Of a DNA stretch of 64,000 bases, positions 8,704-17,304 are shown one piece after another. The position numbers were made by a program, and so were the translations under genes. Below the pieces are notes generated by a model, which made no database searches, was not told the origin of the DNA, and saw only the letters and a program-made list of their open reading frames with translations. Numbering within the stretch: the stretch's first letter is position 1; each line of letters opens with the position of its first letter. The stretch comes from CAZSHG01 sp964606695 [NCBI: uncultured bacterium] (GTDB lineage: Bacteria; UBP14; UBA6098). The DNA lies in the NCBI GenBank assembly GCA_964606695.1, contig CAZSHG010000013.1, positions 26,000 to 89,999 of the forward strand. The letters are read 5' to 3'.

Positions 8704-9963
8704 TTAATCCCTGAAACCTATTACGTATATAGCCGACGCCAGGGTTCCTAATTGCCCCAGAGCTTTTGCCGTCTCGATAATCCAGTAAAAATCGTCCGTT
8801 CCCACGATTATAGCATCCCCTGGCTGGATTTGCCCGGCTTTTCTCTCGGACATTTTCTCGCCGTTGCGGTAGATTTTAATTTTGTCTATCGTGCCCTCTT
8901 TCTGGATTCCCCCGGCCCTCGCCACATAAGCCCTCGCACCGAGACCCGCTATATATTTAACAGCGCCGCCGGTAGTAACTCTACCGCCAACATAAACGGA
9001 ATCCGGTAGCATGGATAGGAAGATGCTATCTCCATTTACCAGTGTGGCTTTGTGCTCCGTATCGAGTAAATTAACCAGGTAATCTTCGCCGTCGCGAACC
9101 ATACGGATACTGCTCAAATCTATCCTATCCCTATCCGCACCGACGCGCGAAATAAGCTCCGATACCGTTTCTCCCGGTATAATATTAACTGCGCCATCCG
9201 TATAACTCGCGCCGGATAGAAACACCCAGGGTTTGCCGTAATTGAATCCTGGAACGTAGATAACGTCGCCGTCGAGTAAGGTCGGGTTGGCTTCTAAAAC
9301 GCCGGCAGATTTATATGCGTTCAAATCAACGTGTAGAGTATCCGTCCCGCGAACTAACTTCGTTTGGGACATCCGGGCGGTCTGCAAAGGCCCTCCGGCA
9401 AACTCTATGGCGGAGTTGACCCTATCCGCCGCGGTAACTATATAGGAACCCGGCAACGCAACCATGCCCGTTACATGAACAACAAAGAGCCGTGCGGAAG
9501 CCAGTGTGATGCTTACGTCTTCTTCCTTATATATATTAGTTAATCTCTCGAGGATAGCGATTTTGGCTTCGCGGAGGGTCATTTCGGAGACCTTTAGCGA
9601 AGACGAATAAGGCAGGATAACGTAACCGTCCGCTCCGACGGGAACGAAGTATTTCTCCTCGATAGAACTCGCGAAACCAACCAGGAACTGGTCGCCGGGA
9701 CCAACGATGTAGCTGTCCTCGTCAACCGTGCCCTCCATCGGGATGTAATCGGTCATGTTGCGGATCTGTTGCTGTTTACTCTGGAGCTCTTTGCGCAGAT
9801 TTTCGTCGAAAGAAATCCTTCCCGCATTGGCCTGCCCGGCTCGCGAAACGTTCTGACGCATTTCCTTTATCATCGACTGCTGATTCGACTGAGCCAGAAC
9901 GGGAATAGAAAACAGAAGAAAGGCCAGCGGAACGCTAATATATTCTATTATCGATCTATTCAA
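8704..9963 (-). CDS. Polysaccharide export protein with SLBB domains (Wza-like)
   Basis: The product has a signal peptide and then a Poly_export domain with the phrase IVGPGDQFLVGF at about 85-97. This is followed by VTGMVALPGSY and further SLBB-type beta-grasp repeats (FLSGASYTDGAVNIIPG and YVGGRVTTGGAVKYIAG). This is the layout of periplasmic/outer-membrane export proteins. A TTG start at 9963 is chosen because a GGAGG lies 5 bases upstream and it falls just after the rfbB stop codon; an upstream TTG at 9987 would overlap rfbB. The protein has no lipobox and ends in a hydrophobic region (TLASAIYVIGF). It belongs to the same transcript as the Wzz-like and sugar genes. Confidence 0.85.
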   Translation of the reverse strand: MNRSIIEYISVPLAFLLFSIPVLAQSNQQSMIKEMRQNVSRAGQANAGRISFDENLRKELQSKQQQIRNMTDYIPMEGTVDEDSYIVGPGDQFLVGFASSIEEKYFVPVGADGYVILPYSSSLKVSEMTLREAKIAILERLTNIYKEEDVSITLASARLFVVHVTGMVALPGSYIVTAADRVNSAIEFAGGPLQTARMSQTKLVRGTDTLHVDLNAYKSAGVLEANPTLLDGDVIYVPGFNYGKPWVFLSGASYTDGAVNIIPGETVSELISRVGADRDRIDLSSIRMVRDGEDYLVNLLDTEHKATLVNGDSIFLSMLPDSVYVGGRVTTGGAVKYIAGLGARAYVARAGGIQKEGTIDKIKIYRNGEKMSERKAGQIQPGDAIIVGTDDFYWIIETAKALGQLGTLASAIYVIGFRD

Positions 9964-9964
9964 A

Positions 9965-10912
9965 TTAACCTCCGAATCTCCCGGCAAACCATAGAACCGT
10001 ATCCTTAAAACCCTTTTCGAAAGGCACCGTCGTTTTCCATCCGAGTGATTTCATTCTGGACGAATCGACCGCATAACGAAAATCATGTCCCGGGCGATCT
10101 TTCACGAATTCGATTCTATCTTCCGAAAGGCCAAGAATATCCACGATTTTGCGAGTGATATCGATATTCTTGCGGTGGTTATCCGCGCCGATATTGAATA
10201 CGTCCCCCGATCGCCCCTTTTCGAGGACCAATAAAATCGCTCTGCAATTATCTTCAACATGTAGCCAGTCGCGCACCTGAAGCCCCTCGCCATAAACGGG
10301 CAATGTTTTCCCTTCCACTGCTCTTTTCACAAAAAACGGGATTAGTTTTTCCGGATATTGATAGGGACCATAATTGTTCGTCGGCCGGGCGATCATCGTC
10401 GGCAAATCGTAACTGACCCGATATGAATTGACCAGCGCTTCCGCGGCAACTTTGCTCGCAGAATAGGGCGATGACGGATAAAACGGGGCGTCTTCTCCGG
10501 CCGATCCCTCGAGCATTGGCCCGTAAACTTCGTCCGTGCTGATATGAAGGAACGTTTTCGGTTCAATCTTTCGTGCTGTTTCCAGCAGAACGTAAGTCCC
10601 CATCACGTTCGTATGCAGGAAAGGGTCGGCGCTCGTAAGCGATCTGTCCACGTGGGATTCCGCCGCGAAATTGATTACGGCTTCGCATCCTCGCATTGCC
10701 CTTCGCGCGGTTTCCGGGTTGGCGATATCGCCTTCGATAAAAACCACTCGAGGATCGTCGAGACATCCTGCCAGGTTATCCAGACTGCCGGCGTAAGTCA
10801 AAGCGTCCAGGATTCGAATATAATCGTATTTCCTTTCCTTAAGCAGTAATCTAACGAAGTTAGATCCGATAAATCCGGCGCCGCCAGTTATGAGTATCGT
10901 CCCACCAGCCAT
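9965..10912 (-). CDS. rfbB: dTDP-glucose 4,6-dehydratase
   Basis: This short-chain dehydratase converts dTDP-glucose to the 4-keto-6-deoxy sugar. The Rossmann motif ITGGAGFIGSNF lies at about 8-19. The catalytic HISTDEVYG with Thr-Asp-Glu follows at about 121-130, and the active-site SPYSASK with Tyr and Lys at about 149-155. RPTNNYGPYQYPEKLIP and RDWLHVEDNC are characteristic of RfbB. ATG at 10912, two bases after the stop codon of the epimerase-like gene, is preferred over a TTG at 10918. The product supplies the intermediate for the epimerase-like and DegT enzymes of the same operon. The nucleotide could be other than dTDP, but RfbB is the best fit. Confidence 0.93.
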   Translation of the reverse strand: MAGGTILITGGAGFIGSNFVRLLLKERKYDYIRILDALTYAGSLDNLAGCLDDPRVVFIEGDIANPETARRAMRGCEAVINFAAESHVDRSLTSADPFLHTNVMGTYVLLETARKIEPKTFLHISTDEVYGPMLEGSAGEDAPFYPSSPYSASKVAAEALVNSYRVSYDLPTMIARPTNNYGPYQYPEKLIPFFVKRAVEGKTLPVYGEGLQVRDWLHVEDNCRAILLVLEKGRSGDVFNIGADNHRKNIDITRKIVDILGLSEDRIEFVKDRPGHDFRYAVDSSRMKSLGWKTTVPFEKGFKDTVLWFAGRFGG

Positions 10913-10914
10913 AA

Positions 10915-11370
10915 TCAACCGTTTCTTATCGTCCAGTTATAGGGTATTGACGGATCGTCCCAGGGGAGCCTGTGCTCGTCCGGTTCTTTGTAATTATAGG
11001 GTTTTGTGGGAATATTGACTATAATAGCTTCCTCGATACTCACGCATTTCCATCCGTGGTAAACGCCGTTCGGAACCGAAATCAGTTTAGGATTGTGCAT
11101 GCCTATATAGAATTCGTTTATCTCGCCGTAAGTGGGGGAATCCTTACGGGCGTCGAACAGAGCGACCTGAATCATTCCATGTATGCAAGCGAAATTATCG
11201 GTCTGTAGTTTGTGGAAATGCCACGCTTTGACGACCTCGGGCAAAGTCGTGGTAACATACACCTGCCCGAACTCCTCGAAGAGTTCGTCGTCGCATCGCA
11301 GTATCTCCATCAATCTTCCCCTTGCGTCAGGGATTACTTTAAGGGGCTTGACTTCCAGCTTATGAATCAT
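10915..11370 (-). CDS. dTDP-4-dehydrorhamnose 3,5-epimerase-family cupin protein
   Basis: This 151-residue single cupin protein is shorter than standard RmlC (about 180 residues). It keeps the core KAWHFHKLQTDNF with the catalytic His region, IGMHNPKLISVPNGVYHGW, and the C-terminal IPTKPYNYKEPDEHRLPWD that typifies the short RmlC-like branch. It should isomerise or bind a 4-keto-6-deoxy nucleotide sugar made by the RfbB encoded next. The stop codon lies two bases before the rfbB start. Whether it performs a 3,5-, 3- or 3,4-isomerisation cannot be judged from sequence alone. Confidence 0.82.
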   Translation of the reverse strand: MIHKLEVKPLKVIPDARGRLMEILRCDDELFEEFGQVYVTTTLPEVVKAWHFHKLQTDNFACIHGMIQVALFDARKDSPTYGEINEFYIGMHNPKLISVPNGVYHGWKCVSIEEAIIVNIPTKPYNYKEPDEHRLPWDDPSIPYNWTIRNG

Positions 11371-11383
11371 CTAAGCTCCGTTT

Positions 11384-12577
11384 TTAGCGTTTGTTGTAGG
11401 CTTTTACGCCCTCGCCGAGTATCTGGATAGCGCGGCGTAAATCTTCACAACGCAGGACATATGCCAATCTGGCTTCGTTCGTTCCCCTGCCCGGAGTAGC
11501 GTAGAAACCTGGGCCGGGAGCTATCATCGTGGTCTCTCCATCGACGTCGAAATCCGTGAGCATCCACTGCGCGAAATGTTCGACGTCTTCAACCGGCAAC
11601 GTAACCATCATATAAAACGCCCCCGATGGTTTTTTGCAGAAAGCGCCGTCGATTTTAGCTATTTCTTCTAAGGCCGCGTCTCTTCTTTTCTGGTATTCGT
11701 TCTTCATATTTTCGAAATAATCCAGGGCGAGATTTTCTAGGATAGCTTCCGCGCCAACCTGTTCTATTGTCGGCGGGCAAAGCCTCGCCTGCGCCATTCT
11801 CCAGATCGAGTTTATGATGTCTTTATTCAAAGACACAACACATCCGATTCTCGCCCCGCAGGATGAAAACCTTTTGCTTATCGAATCGAGTAAAACCGCC
11901 CTGCCGCGCAGGGATTCCATGTGAAAGACGCTAGTATGTTTACCTTCATATATAAATTCTCGATAGACTTCGTCCGAGATAACGAACAGGTCGTGTTCCA
12001 GAGCTACCTCGGCGATAACGGCCATCTCTTCGCGTGTGAGAACCGTCCCGGTAGGATTATCGGGCGAGCAAATCAATACCGCTCTGGTTCTTTCCGTAAT
12101 CGCTTTTTCGATATGCGATTTCGGCGGCAAATGATAGCCCTCTTCCGGATCGGTAGTTACCGGTTTGAGAACTGCCCCGCTCATCGCGGAATAGCCGTTG
12201 TAATTCGGGTAGAAAGGCTCGAATACCACGATTTCATCCCCGGGATCGCAGATAGCCATCATCGAGAAGATTATTGCCTCGCTACCCCCGGTAGTAACCA
12301 CGATGTCGTCCGGAACGACATCCACGCCGACACCGCGATAATAGGCGGCGAGGTCTTCCACGTAACCGGGTATTCCGCGCGCATTGCCGTAAGCTAAAAC
12401 ACGAGAAGGATATTCATGAATGGCGTCCCAGAAGCTTTGCGGTGTTTCTATGTCCGGTTGCCCGATGTTGATTTTATAAATTTTCTTGCCCTCGGCTTGC
12501 GCCGCCATCGCGAATTTCACCAACTTACGTATCGGCGAAGCCGGCACCTTCCCAGCTCTATTGCTTATTGCTAGCAT
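11384..12577 (-). CDS. Class I aminotransferase, aspartate aminotransferase-like
   Basis: The 397-residue fold-type I PLP enzyme carries KINIGQPDIETP near the N-terminus, TTGGSEAI for PLP phosphate binding, and CSPDNPTGTV with the conserved Asn. SDEVYREF contains the PLP pyridine-ring Asp, and DSISKRFSSCGARIGC the aldimine Lys and phosphate Arg. The C-terminal RLAYVLR contains the Arg that binds the substrate alpha-carboxylate. It is the first gene of the minus-strand operon, only 13 bases before the epimerase gene. Its link to polysaccharide synthesis is unclear; it may serve general amino acid metabolism. The ATG at 12577 is preceded by GGAGGG. Confidence 0.88.
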   Translation of the reverse strand: MLAISNRAGKVPASPIRKLVKFAMAAQAEGKKIYKINIGQPDIETPQSFWDAIHEYPSRVLAYGNARGIPGYVEDLAAYYRGVGVDVVPDDIVVTTGGSEAIIFSMMAICDPGDEIVVFEPFYPNYNGYSAMSGAVLKPVTTDPEEGYHLPPKSHIEKAITERTRAVLICSPDNPTGTVLTREEMAVIAEVALEHDLFVISDEVYREFIYEGKHTSVFHMESLRGRAVLLDSISKRFSSCGARIGCVVSLNKDIINSIWRMAQARLCPPTIEQVGAEAILENLALDYFENMKNEYQKRRDAALEEIAKIDGAFCKKPSGAFYMMVTLPVEDVEHFAQWMLTDFDVDGETTMIAPGPGFYATPGRGTNEARLAYVLRCEDLRRAIQILGEGVKAYNKR

Positions 12578-12616
12578 ATTGCACCCTCCGTCACAAAATA
12601 ATCATTCCAACTTTCA

Positions 12617-12645
12617 AAGCTAAATCATCACGTTTCACATGTCAA
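12617..12645 (-). promoter_or_regulatory. Candidate sigma70 promoter for the polysaccharide operon
   Basis: On the minus strand a perfect TTGACA (12645-12640) is followed at 17 bases by TAGCTT (12622-12617), a weak -10. The -35 box is preceded by ATATTGC, and the resulting 12-mer ATATTGCTTGAC is repeated at the divergent plus-strand promoter. It lies about 40-68 bases upstream of the aminotransferase start. Confidence 0.5.
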
Positions 12646-12740
12646 GCAATATGCAGGCCTAAACGATAATAATACTTGATTTTCAAAAATAAATTGTTAC
12701 CATTTATTTCCTGCTGTGTTCCGGCATTGGCATCCAATTC

Positions 12741-12786
12741 GCAATATCAAATATTGCTTGACTTTTCGGAAGGCATCGTTAATAAT
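12741..12786 (+). promoter_or_regulatory. Promoter for the rsfS-argS-rho operon with abutting palindrome
   Basis: TTGACT (12758-12763) is followed at 17 bases by AATAAT (12781-12786), five of six matches in each box. Immediately upstream, GCAATAT (12741-12747) and ATATTGC (12751-12757) form a perfect inverted repeat with a 3-base spacer that touches the -35 box. The predicted transcript would start near 12793, about 35 bases before the first gene. Confidence 0.65.
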
Positions 12787-12827
12787 GGAAATATAGGGCA
12801 CTCCGAACCGAAACCCCAAACAGGTCT

Positions 12828-13295
12828 ATGACCCAAAAGTTTTCGATAATACTGGTAATTCTTATTGCGTTCGCTTCCTTTTCCGAAGATACGCTTCGGA
12901 TCGAAACACCGAAGAAAGAGGAAAACGAAGTCTCGCAAATGGCGCTCGAACCTTATTCCAGAGGCCACGAATCGCTCTTGTCCGCCGAAAGGCTGAGCCA
13001 GTTTCGCTCTTTGAGCCTGGGATACTCGACTGACGGCAAATCCAGTCTTTCGGTGATGAGCTATCTTCACGGCTTCGATTATATATTCGGTCCGAATTTA
13101 AGAACCAGCGTCACGGTGGAGCTTTCCAGCTATCGATCGAAAAGCGGTGAAGCGGTAGAGCTGTCACCGACTTTCCGTATGGATTGGAAGCCTTTCGAGG
13201 GCGGGAGGTTTATGTTGAACTTAAGGCTACCTTCGCAAAGGCTATATGGAACCGGGCTGAATAGCGATTATAAAACCAATATCCTACGGCGATAG
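12828..13295 (+). CDS. Small secreted protein of unknown function
   Basis: The 155-residue product has an N-terminal signal peptide (about 1-19, MTQKFSIILVILIAFASFS). The mature part has short alternating beta-strand patterns in its second half (LRTSVTVELSSYRSK, RFMLNLRLPSQRLYG), which resemble strands of an outer-membrane or periplasmic beta protein. I recognise no family. It is the first gene after the promoter at 12758-12786 and is followed after 9 bases by the LytR_C protein gene. It is probably cotranscribed with rsfS, argS and rho, an odd position for an envelope protein. Confidence 0.65.
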   Translation: MTQKFSIILVILIAFASFSEDTLRIETPKKEENEVSQMALEPYSRGHESLLSAERLSQFRSLSLGYSTDGKSSLSVMSYLHGFDYIFGPNLRTSVTVELSSYRSKSGEAVELSPTFRMDWKPFEGGRFMLNLRLPSQRLYGTGLNSDYKTNILRR

Positions 13296-13304
13296 ACGCC
13301 ATAT

Positions 13305-13778
13305 ATGCCTGCTTCCCGGAAAGAAAAAGAGAGAAGAGAATCATCCTTTGGCCAGAAGATGGTGCCCATCATCGATTGGGCTGTTATCGCAGTGGTATTG
13401 ATTATAGCGGTTTTCATTATAGTAGGGTATCTTCAGCCGGTTGTCGAAAAGCCGGGAGCGCCTCGGATAATCGACGGCAGAGCTTTCAAAGTCCAGCTTT
13501 TCGGGGGATGTCGTCGCCCGGACGAGGTTATGAAAATCGCCGAACAGCTTCGTAAAATCGGCATCGACGTCGTTGAAATTGAGAATGAAAGCGGGTTTAC
13601 ATATCCAAAAAGCCTTATCGTAGATAGGGTCGGCAATAAGGCCGTAGCGGATTCCCTGGCCCATCTGCTGGGGTTACCGGAAAGCCGGGTAGTCGTCCAG
13701 AAATACAATCTGATGCTCGACGCTACTATAGTTATCGGTTTGGACTACCCTAGTATTATACAGCAATTAAACGGATGA
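13305..13778 (+). CDS. Membrane-anchored LytR_C domain protein
   Basis: The 157-residue product has a charged cytoplasmic head (about 1-19), one membrane segment (about 22-45, VIAVVLIIAVFIIVGYL) and an extracytoplasmic domain (about 60-155). That domain has the FKVQLFGGC...A..LR..GIDV pattern and the repeated beta-alpha-beta units of the LytR cell-envelope attenuator C-terminal domain. The LCP catalytic domain is absent, as in many such stand-alone proteins encoded before rsfS in bacterial genomes. It overlaps the next gene, rsfS, by 4 bases (ATGA). It likely acts at the cell envelope; its molecular function is unknown. Confidence 0.7.
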   Translation: MPASRKEKERRESSFGQKMVPIIDWAVIAVVLIIAVFIIVGYLQPVVEKPGAPRIIDGRAFKVQLFGGCRRPDEVMKIAEQLRKIGIDVVEIENESGFTYPKSLIVDRVGNKAVADSLAHLLGLPESRVVVQKYNLMLDATIVIGLDYPSIIQQLNG

Positions 13779-14164
13779 AGATGACGAAAGATGTTACAAA
13801 AGGGCATGATCTGGCAATAGCTCTCGCGGAGACCATTTCCGAACGCAAGGGCGAGAAGATCCGAATACTCGACCTTCGAGGTCTATCCGATATTACGGAT
13901 TGGTTCGTAATCGCAAATGCTCAAAGCCCACGGCACCTGCGGACTCTGGGGCGCGATCTTTACGAGGAAATCAGGGAAGCCCATATCGGAAGTTGCTATG
14001 CTGAAGGCCTCGAAAGCGAAAGCTGGGTAATTTTAGACCTGTTCGACGTGGTCGTTCATATCTTCGTCCCGGAAAAACGCGATTATTACGCCCTCGACGA
14101 TTACTGGGCTGACGCACCTCTCGAAATAGTCGAATCGGATCCAGCAGAATTTCACAATGAATGA
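13775..14164 (+). CDS. rsfS: Ribosomal silencing factor RsfS
   Basis: The 129-residue product has the RsfS/YbeB (DUF143) signature: ILDLRGLSDITDWFVIANA in the N-terminal half, then EGLESESWVILDLFDVVVHIF and REYY-like KRDYYALDDYW at the end. RsfS binds ribosomal protein uL14 and blocks joining of the subunits when nutrients are scarce. The gene overlaps its upstream neighbour by 4 bases and argS by 8 bases, so translation is probably coupled. The acidic tail after the domain (about 10 residues) is not conserved in the family as far as I know. Confidence 0.93.
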   Translation: MKMTKDVTKGHDLAIALAETISERKGEKIRILDLRGLSDITDWFVIANAQSPRHLRTLGRDLYEEIREAHIGSCYAEGLESESWVILDLFDVVVHIFVPEKRDYYALDDYWADAPLEIVESDPAEFHNE

Positions 14165-15827
14165 TGCGAAACGAAAACTATCTGACTTTATATCGATCGC
14201 AGTAGCTAATCTGTGGGGCTTAAACGTCGCCCCCGAGATAGATATCCCCACCGATTTTGAACACGGCGACCTGACAACAAACATTCCCTTCAAGCTTGCC
14301 GGGACGTTAAAAAAACCGCCGCTCAAGATAGCCGAAGAAATAGCCAATGTTGTCTCGTTACCCGAAGAGATTACATCTGCGATTCCCGCCGGCGCAGGCT
14401 ATATCAATTTCCGTTACGATAACGATTACCTTTACGACCTTCTCGCAGAGATAATCTCCGACCCCGAAGATTTCGGAAAAGGCGATAAAACGGACGCCGG
14501 TTCGATCCAGGTCGAATATGTTTCCGCAAATCCTACCGGGCATTTGAACGTCGTCAGCGCGCGGGCGGCGGCTGTTGGGAGTGCACTGGTCAATATAATG
14601 CGGCACGCCGGATACGACGTATCGAGCGAATATTTTATCAACGATACCGGCAACCAGATTCATAATCTCGAGGAGAGCTTTATCGCACGGATAAGGCAGG
14701 GCGCGGGATTAAATTGGGTAATTCCCCCGCAGGACGGCTACCACGGCGAATATCTCGCCGATCTCGCCACCATTTATGCCGACAGGTTCCCCGACGAACA
14801 CAACAGTTTAATCACAGCGTTGAATTCCGGCGAAGAACCAGACTATTCTCACGCGAGGAAATGGATCGTAGAGGAACTCGAACATAGGATTCAATCCGAC
14901 CTCGAAGAATTTAATACGCATATAGATAGTTATTTCTCCGAACGCGAATTCCGCGAGACGGGTCAGGTCGAGGATTTGATAGAACGACTCAGCGAACAGG
15001 ACGATATCTTCGAGGAGGACGGCGCACAGTGGTTTACCGCTGACAAATACGACGATTCGGAAAAACCGTTCGTTCTGATAAAATCAGACGGCGAATACGC
15101 TTACGCCGCAGTCGATATAGCCTATCATCACAATAAATTCCAGCGCGGATTCAATATTTGTTACGATATCTGGGGACCAGATCACCACGGACATATCGGC
15201 AGGATGAAGGCCGCAATGAGAGCCCTGGGGCACAACGGCAAGTTCGACGTCCTTACGCTACAACAGGTGAACTTGCTCGAAGAGGGCGAGAAAGTCCGCA
15301 TGTCCAAACGCGCGGGAAATATCATCACACTGCAGGAACTTGTGGACGACGTCGGCGTCGATGTAGCTCGATATTTCTTCCTGGCACGGAGGATGGAAGC
15401 ACATCTCGATTTCGATCTCGACCTCGCGCGAAAGGAATCGGACGAGAATCCGGTATTCTACATCCAATACGCCCATGCCCGAATCAGCAGTATATTGGAA
15501 TTCGCTGAGAATCAGGGGATTAATCCAGCTTCCGCCGGACGACGTGAACTCGCCAAATTGACCGAACCTGAAGCCTTACTTCTCGCGAGAAAACTGGCTG
15601 TGTGGCCGACAATCGTAAACAATTCTGCCCAGGAAAAATCTCCACACGAGGTTTGTTTTTATCTTCTCGAACTGGCGCAGATGTTCCACCCATTCTATAA
15701 CAGACACCGTGTCGTAGGCAAAGATAAGGCTAAGACGCTTGCCAGAGTCGCGCTTTGCAGGGCTCTCAAAGAGGCTATAGCTCTCGGTCTCGGCCTTTTG
15801 GGAATCGGCGCGCCGGAAAATATGTGA
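14157..15827 (+). CDS. argS: Arginyl-tRNA synthetase
   Basis: This class I tRNA synthetase is 556 residues, a normal length. The N-terminal additional domain (about 1-105) is followed by the catalytic domain with VEYVSANPTGHLNVVSAR (HIGH motif as GHLN) at about 119-136. VRMSKRAGN (KMSK motif) lies at about 381-389. The C-terminal helical anticodon-binding domain contains YAHARISSIL and ends with RVALCRALKEAIALGLGLLG, typical of ArgS. It attaches arginine to tRNA-Arg. The gene overlaps rsfS and precedes rho by 42 bases in one operon. Confidence 0.95.
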   Translation: MNDAKRKLSDFISIAVANLWGLNVAPEIDIPTDFEHGDLTTNIPFKLAGTLKKPPLKIAEEIANVVSLPEEITSAIPAGAGYINFRYDNDYLYDLLAEIISDPEDFGKGDKTDAGSIQVEYVSANPTGHLNVVSARAAAVGSALVNIMRHAGYDVSSEYFINDTGNQIHNLEESFIARIRQGAGLNWVIPPQDGYHGEYLADLATIYADRFPDEHNSLITALNSGEEPDYSHARKWIVEELEHRIQSDLEEFNTHIDSYFSEREFRETGQVEDLIERLSEQDDIFEEDGAQWFTADKYDDSEKPFVLIKSDGEYAYAAVDIAYHHNKFQRGFNICYDIWGPDHHGHIGRMKAAMRALGHNGKFDVLTLQQVNLLEEGEKVRMSKRAGNIITLQELVDDVGVDVARYFFLARRMEAHLDFDLDLARKESDENPVFYIQYAHARISSILEFAENQGINPASAGRRELAKLTEPEALLLARKLAVWPTIVNNSAQEKSPHEVCFYLLELAQMFHPFYNRHRVVGKDKAKTLARVALCRALKEAIALGLGLLGIGAPENM

Positions 15828-15869
15828 AATACTATTTTAAGAATAATAAAACTTTAACACGATAGGATT

Positions 15870-17210
15870 ATGACAAAAAAAGCAGAAAAAAAATCGTCTC
15901 AGTCGAAAAACCAGGATACTGGAATTAAAATTGATGAGACATGTTTATCGGAGGCAAAAGTGACTCTCGAAGAATTGAAAAAAATGCCTATCGAGGAGCT
16001 TGTGATGCTTCTCGAAAGCCAGGGGATCGAGAACCCCAGCACGATGCGACGACAGGAGTTAATCTTTAAGGTTATGGAGGGTGTTGTTGCAGAAAACGGC
16101 ACCATTCGAGCCGGAGGCGTTCTCGAAAAATTGCCCGACGGTTACGGGTTCCTCCGTAGCCCGGATTATAATTATCTTCCCGGCCAGGACGATATTTATG
16201 TATCACCCAGCCAGATAAAGCGCTTCGGGCTTCGGACGGGCGACGAGGTATCCGGAAAGATCAGGCCTCCGAAAGATTCCGAAAGATTCTTCGCACTTCT
16301 AAAAGTCGAGGACGTCAACGGCGAAGCGCCGGACAAGCTGAAACACAAAATCATCTTCGACAACCTGACGCCACTTTACCCCAACGATAAACTAATACTC
16401 GAACATCGTCCCAGCGAAGCCTCCACCAGGATCATGGACATTCTTACGCCCATCGGCAAAGGGCAACGCGGTTTAATCACCAGTCCGCCGAAGGCCGGAA
16501 AGACCGTCCTTTTGCAGAAAATCGCCAACGCGCTTACTGAAAATCATCCCGAATGTAAGCTAATCGTCCTCCTGATCGACGAACGCCCCGAAGAGGTAAC
16601 CGATATGATTCGTTCGGTTAAGGCCGAGGTAATTTCGAGCACCTTCGACGAACCACCCGACCGCCACGTGCAGGTCGCGGATATGGTTCTCGAACGCGCG
16701 AAACGACTCGTCGAACACAAGAAGGACGTGGTAATCCTGCTGGACTCGATTACACGTCTCGCCAGAGCCTACAACTCTGTTGCGCCCCATTCCGGCAGAA
16801 TACTCACCGGTGGCGTGGACGCTTCGGCATTGCAGAAACCGAAGCGGTTCTTCGGCGCGGCGAGGAATATCGAAGAGGGCGGAAGCCTTACCGTGCTGGG
16901 CACCGCGCTTATAGAAACCGGAAGTAAAATGGACGACGTCATTTTCGAGGAGTTCAAAGGCACAGGCAACATGGAGATAGTTTTTGAAAGACGTCTCGCC
17001 GACCGCAGAATATTCCCCGCGATGGACGTCAACCGCTCCGGAACGCGAAAGGAAGAACTTCTCATGTCCGAATACGAACTGCAACGCGTCTGGTTGCTTC
17101 GCAAGATACTCGCGGACATGAATCCTGTCGAAGCGATGGAATTCCTTAAAAATAAGCTGTTCCAAACTAAAACAAACGAGGAATTCCTGAAATCCATGGG
17201 CGTTTCGTAG
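15870..17210 (+). CDS. rho: Transcription termination factor Rho
   Basis: The 446-residue product has a Lys/Ser-rich extension (about 1-25), a Rho_N helical domain (about 30-75), the OB-fold RNA-binding domain ([12 protein letters not shown], about 88-155) and the ATPase core. In the core, [13 protein letters not shown] is the Walker A (about 205-217) and [16 protein letters not shown] the Walker B/arginine-finger region. [17 protein letters not shown] contains the R-loop. Rho is a hexameric RNA translocase that ends transcription. The gene is the last of its operon and is followed by a strong intrinsic hairpin. Confidence 0.96.
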   Translation: MTKKAEKKSSQSKNQDTGIKIDETCLSEAKVTLEELKKMPIEELVMLLESQGIENPSTMRRQELIFKVMEGVVAENGTIRAGGVLEKLPDGYGFLRSPDYNYLPGQDDIYVSPSQIKRFGLRTGDEVSGKIRPPKDSERFFALLKVEDVNGEAPDKLKHKIIFDNLTPLYPNDKLILEHRPSEASTRIMDILTPIGKGQRGLITSPPKAGKTVLLQKIANALTENHPECKLIVLLIDERPEEVTDMIRSVKAEVISSTFDEPPDRHVQVADMVLERAKRLVEHKKDVVILLDSITRLARAYNSVAPHSGRILTGGVDASALQKPKRFFGAARNIEEGGSLTVLGTALIETGSKMDDVIFEEFKGTGNMEIVFERRLADRRIFPAMDVNRSGTRKEELLMSEYELQRVWLLRKILADMNPVEAMEFLKNKLFQTKTNEEFLKSMGVS

Positions 17211-17227
17211 TTAGAAATATCTACCTT

Positions 17228-17258
17228 AAAAAAGGGCGGCATTTCTGCCGCCTTTTTT
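17228..17258 (+). terminator. Intrinsic terminator after rho
   Basis: GGCGGCA (17235-17241) and TGCCGCC (17246-17252) pair perfectly across TTTC, followed by six T. A run of A on the other side makes the element usable in both directions. It ends the rsfS-argS-rho operon. Confidence 0.93.
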
Positions 17259-17268
17259 ATTTTTCATA

Positions 17269-17297
17269 TTGAGATAAACATAAAAATCGTTTAATTT
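17269..17297 (+). promoter_or_regulatory. Candidate promoter for addBA
   Basis: TTGAGA (17269-17274), 17 bases, then TAATTT (17292-17297), just after the rho terminator and just before the addB start codon at 17305. The match is moderate. A start this close would leave almost no leader and would cut into AGGAGAG next to the start codon, so the true start of transcription may be elsewhere. Confidence 0.35.
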
Positions 17298-17304
17298 AGG
17301 AGAG

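Noticed and set aside
16560-17165. Minus-strand open frame (201 codons) over rho
   Set aside because: Antisense to the conserved Rho ATPase core, no motif.
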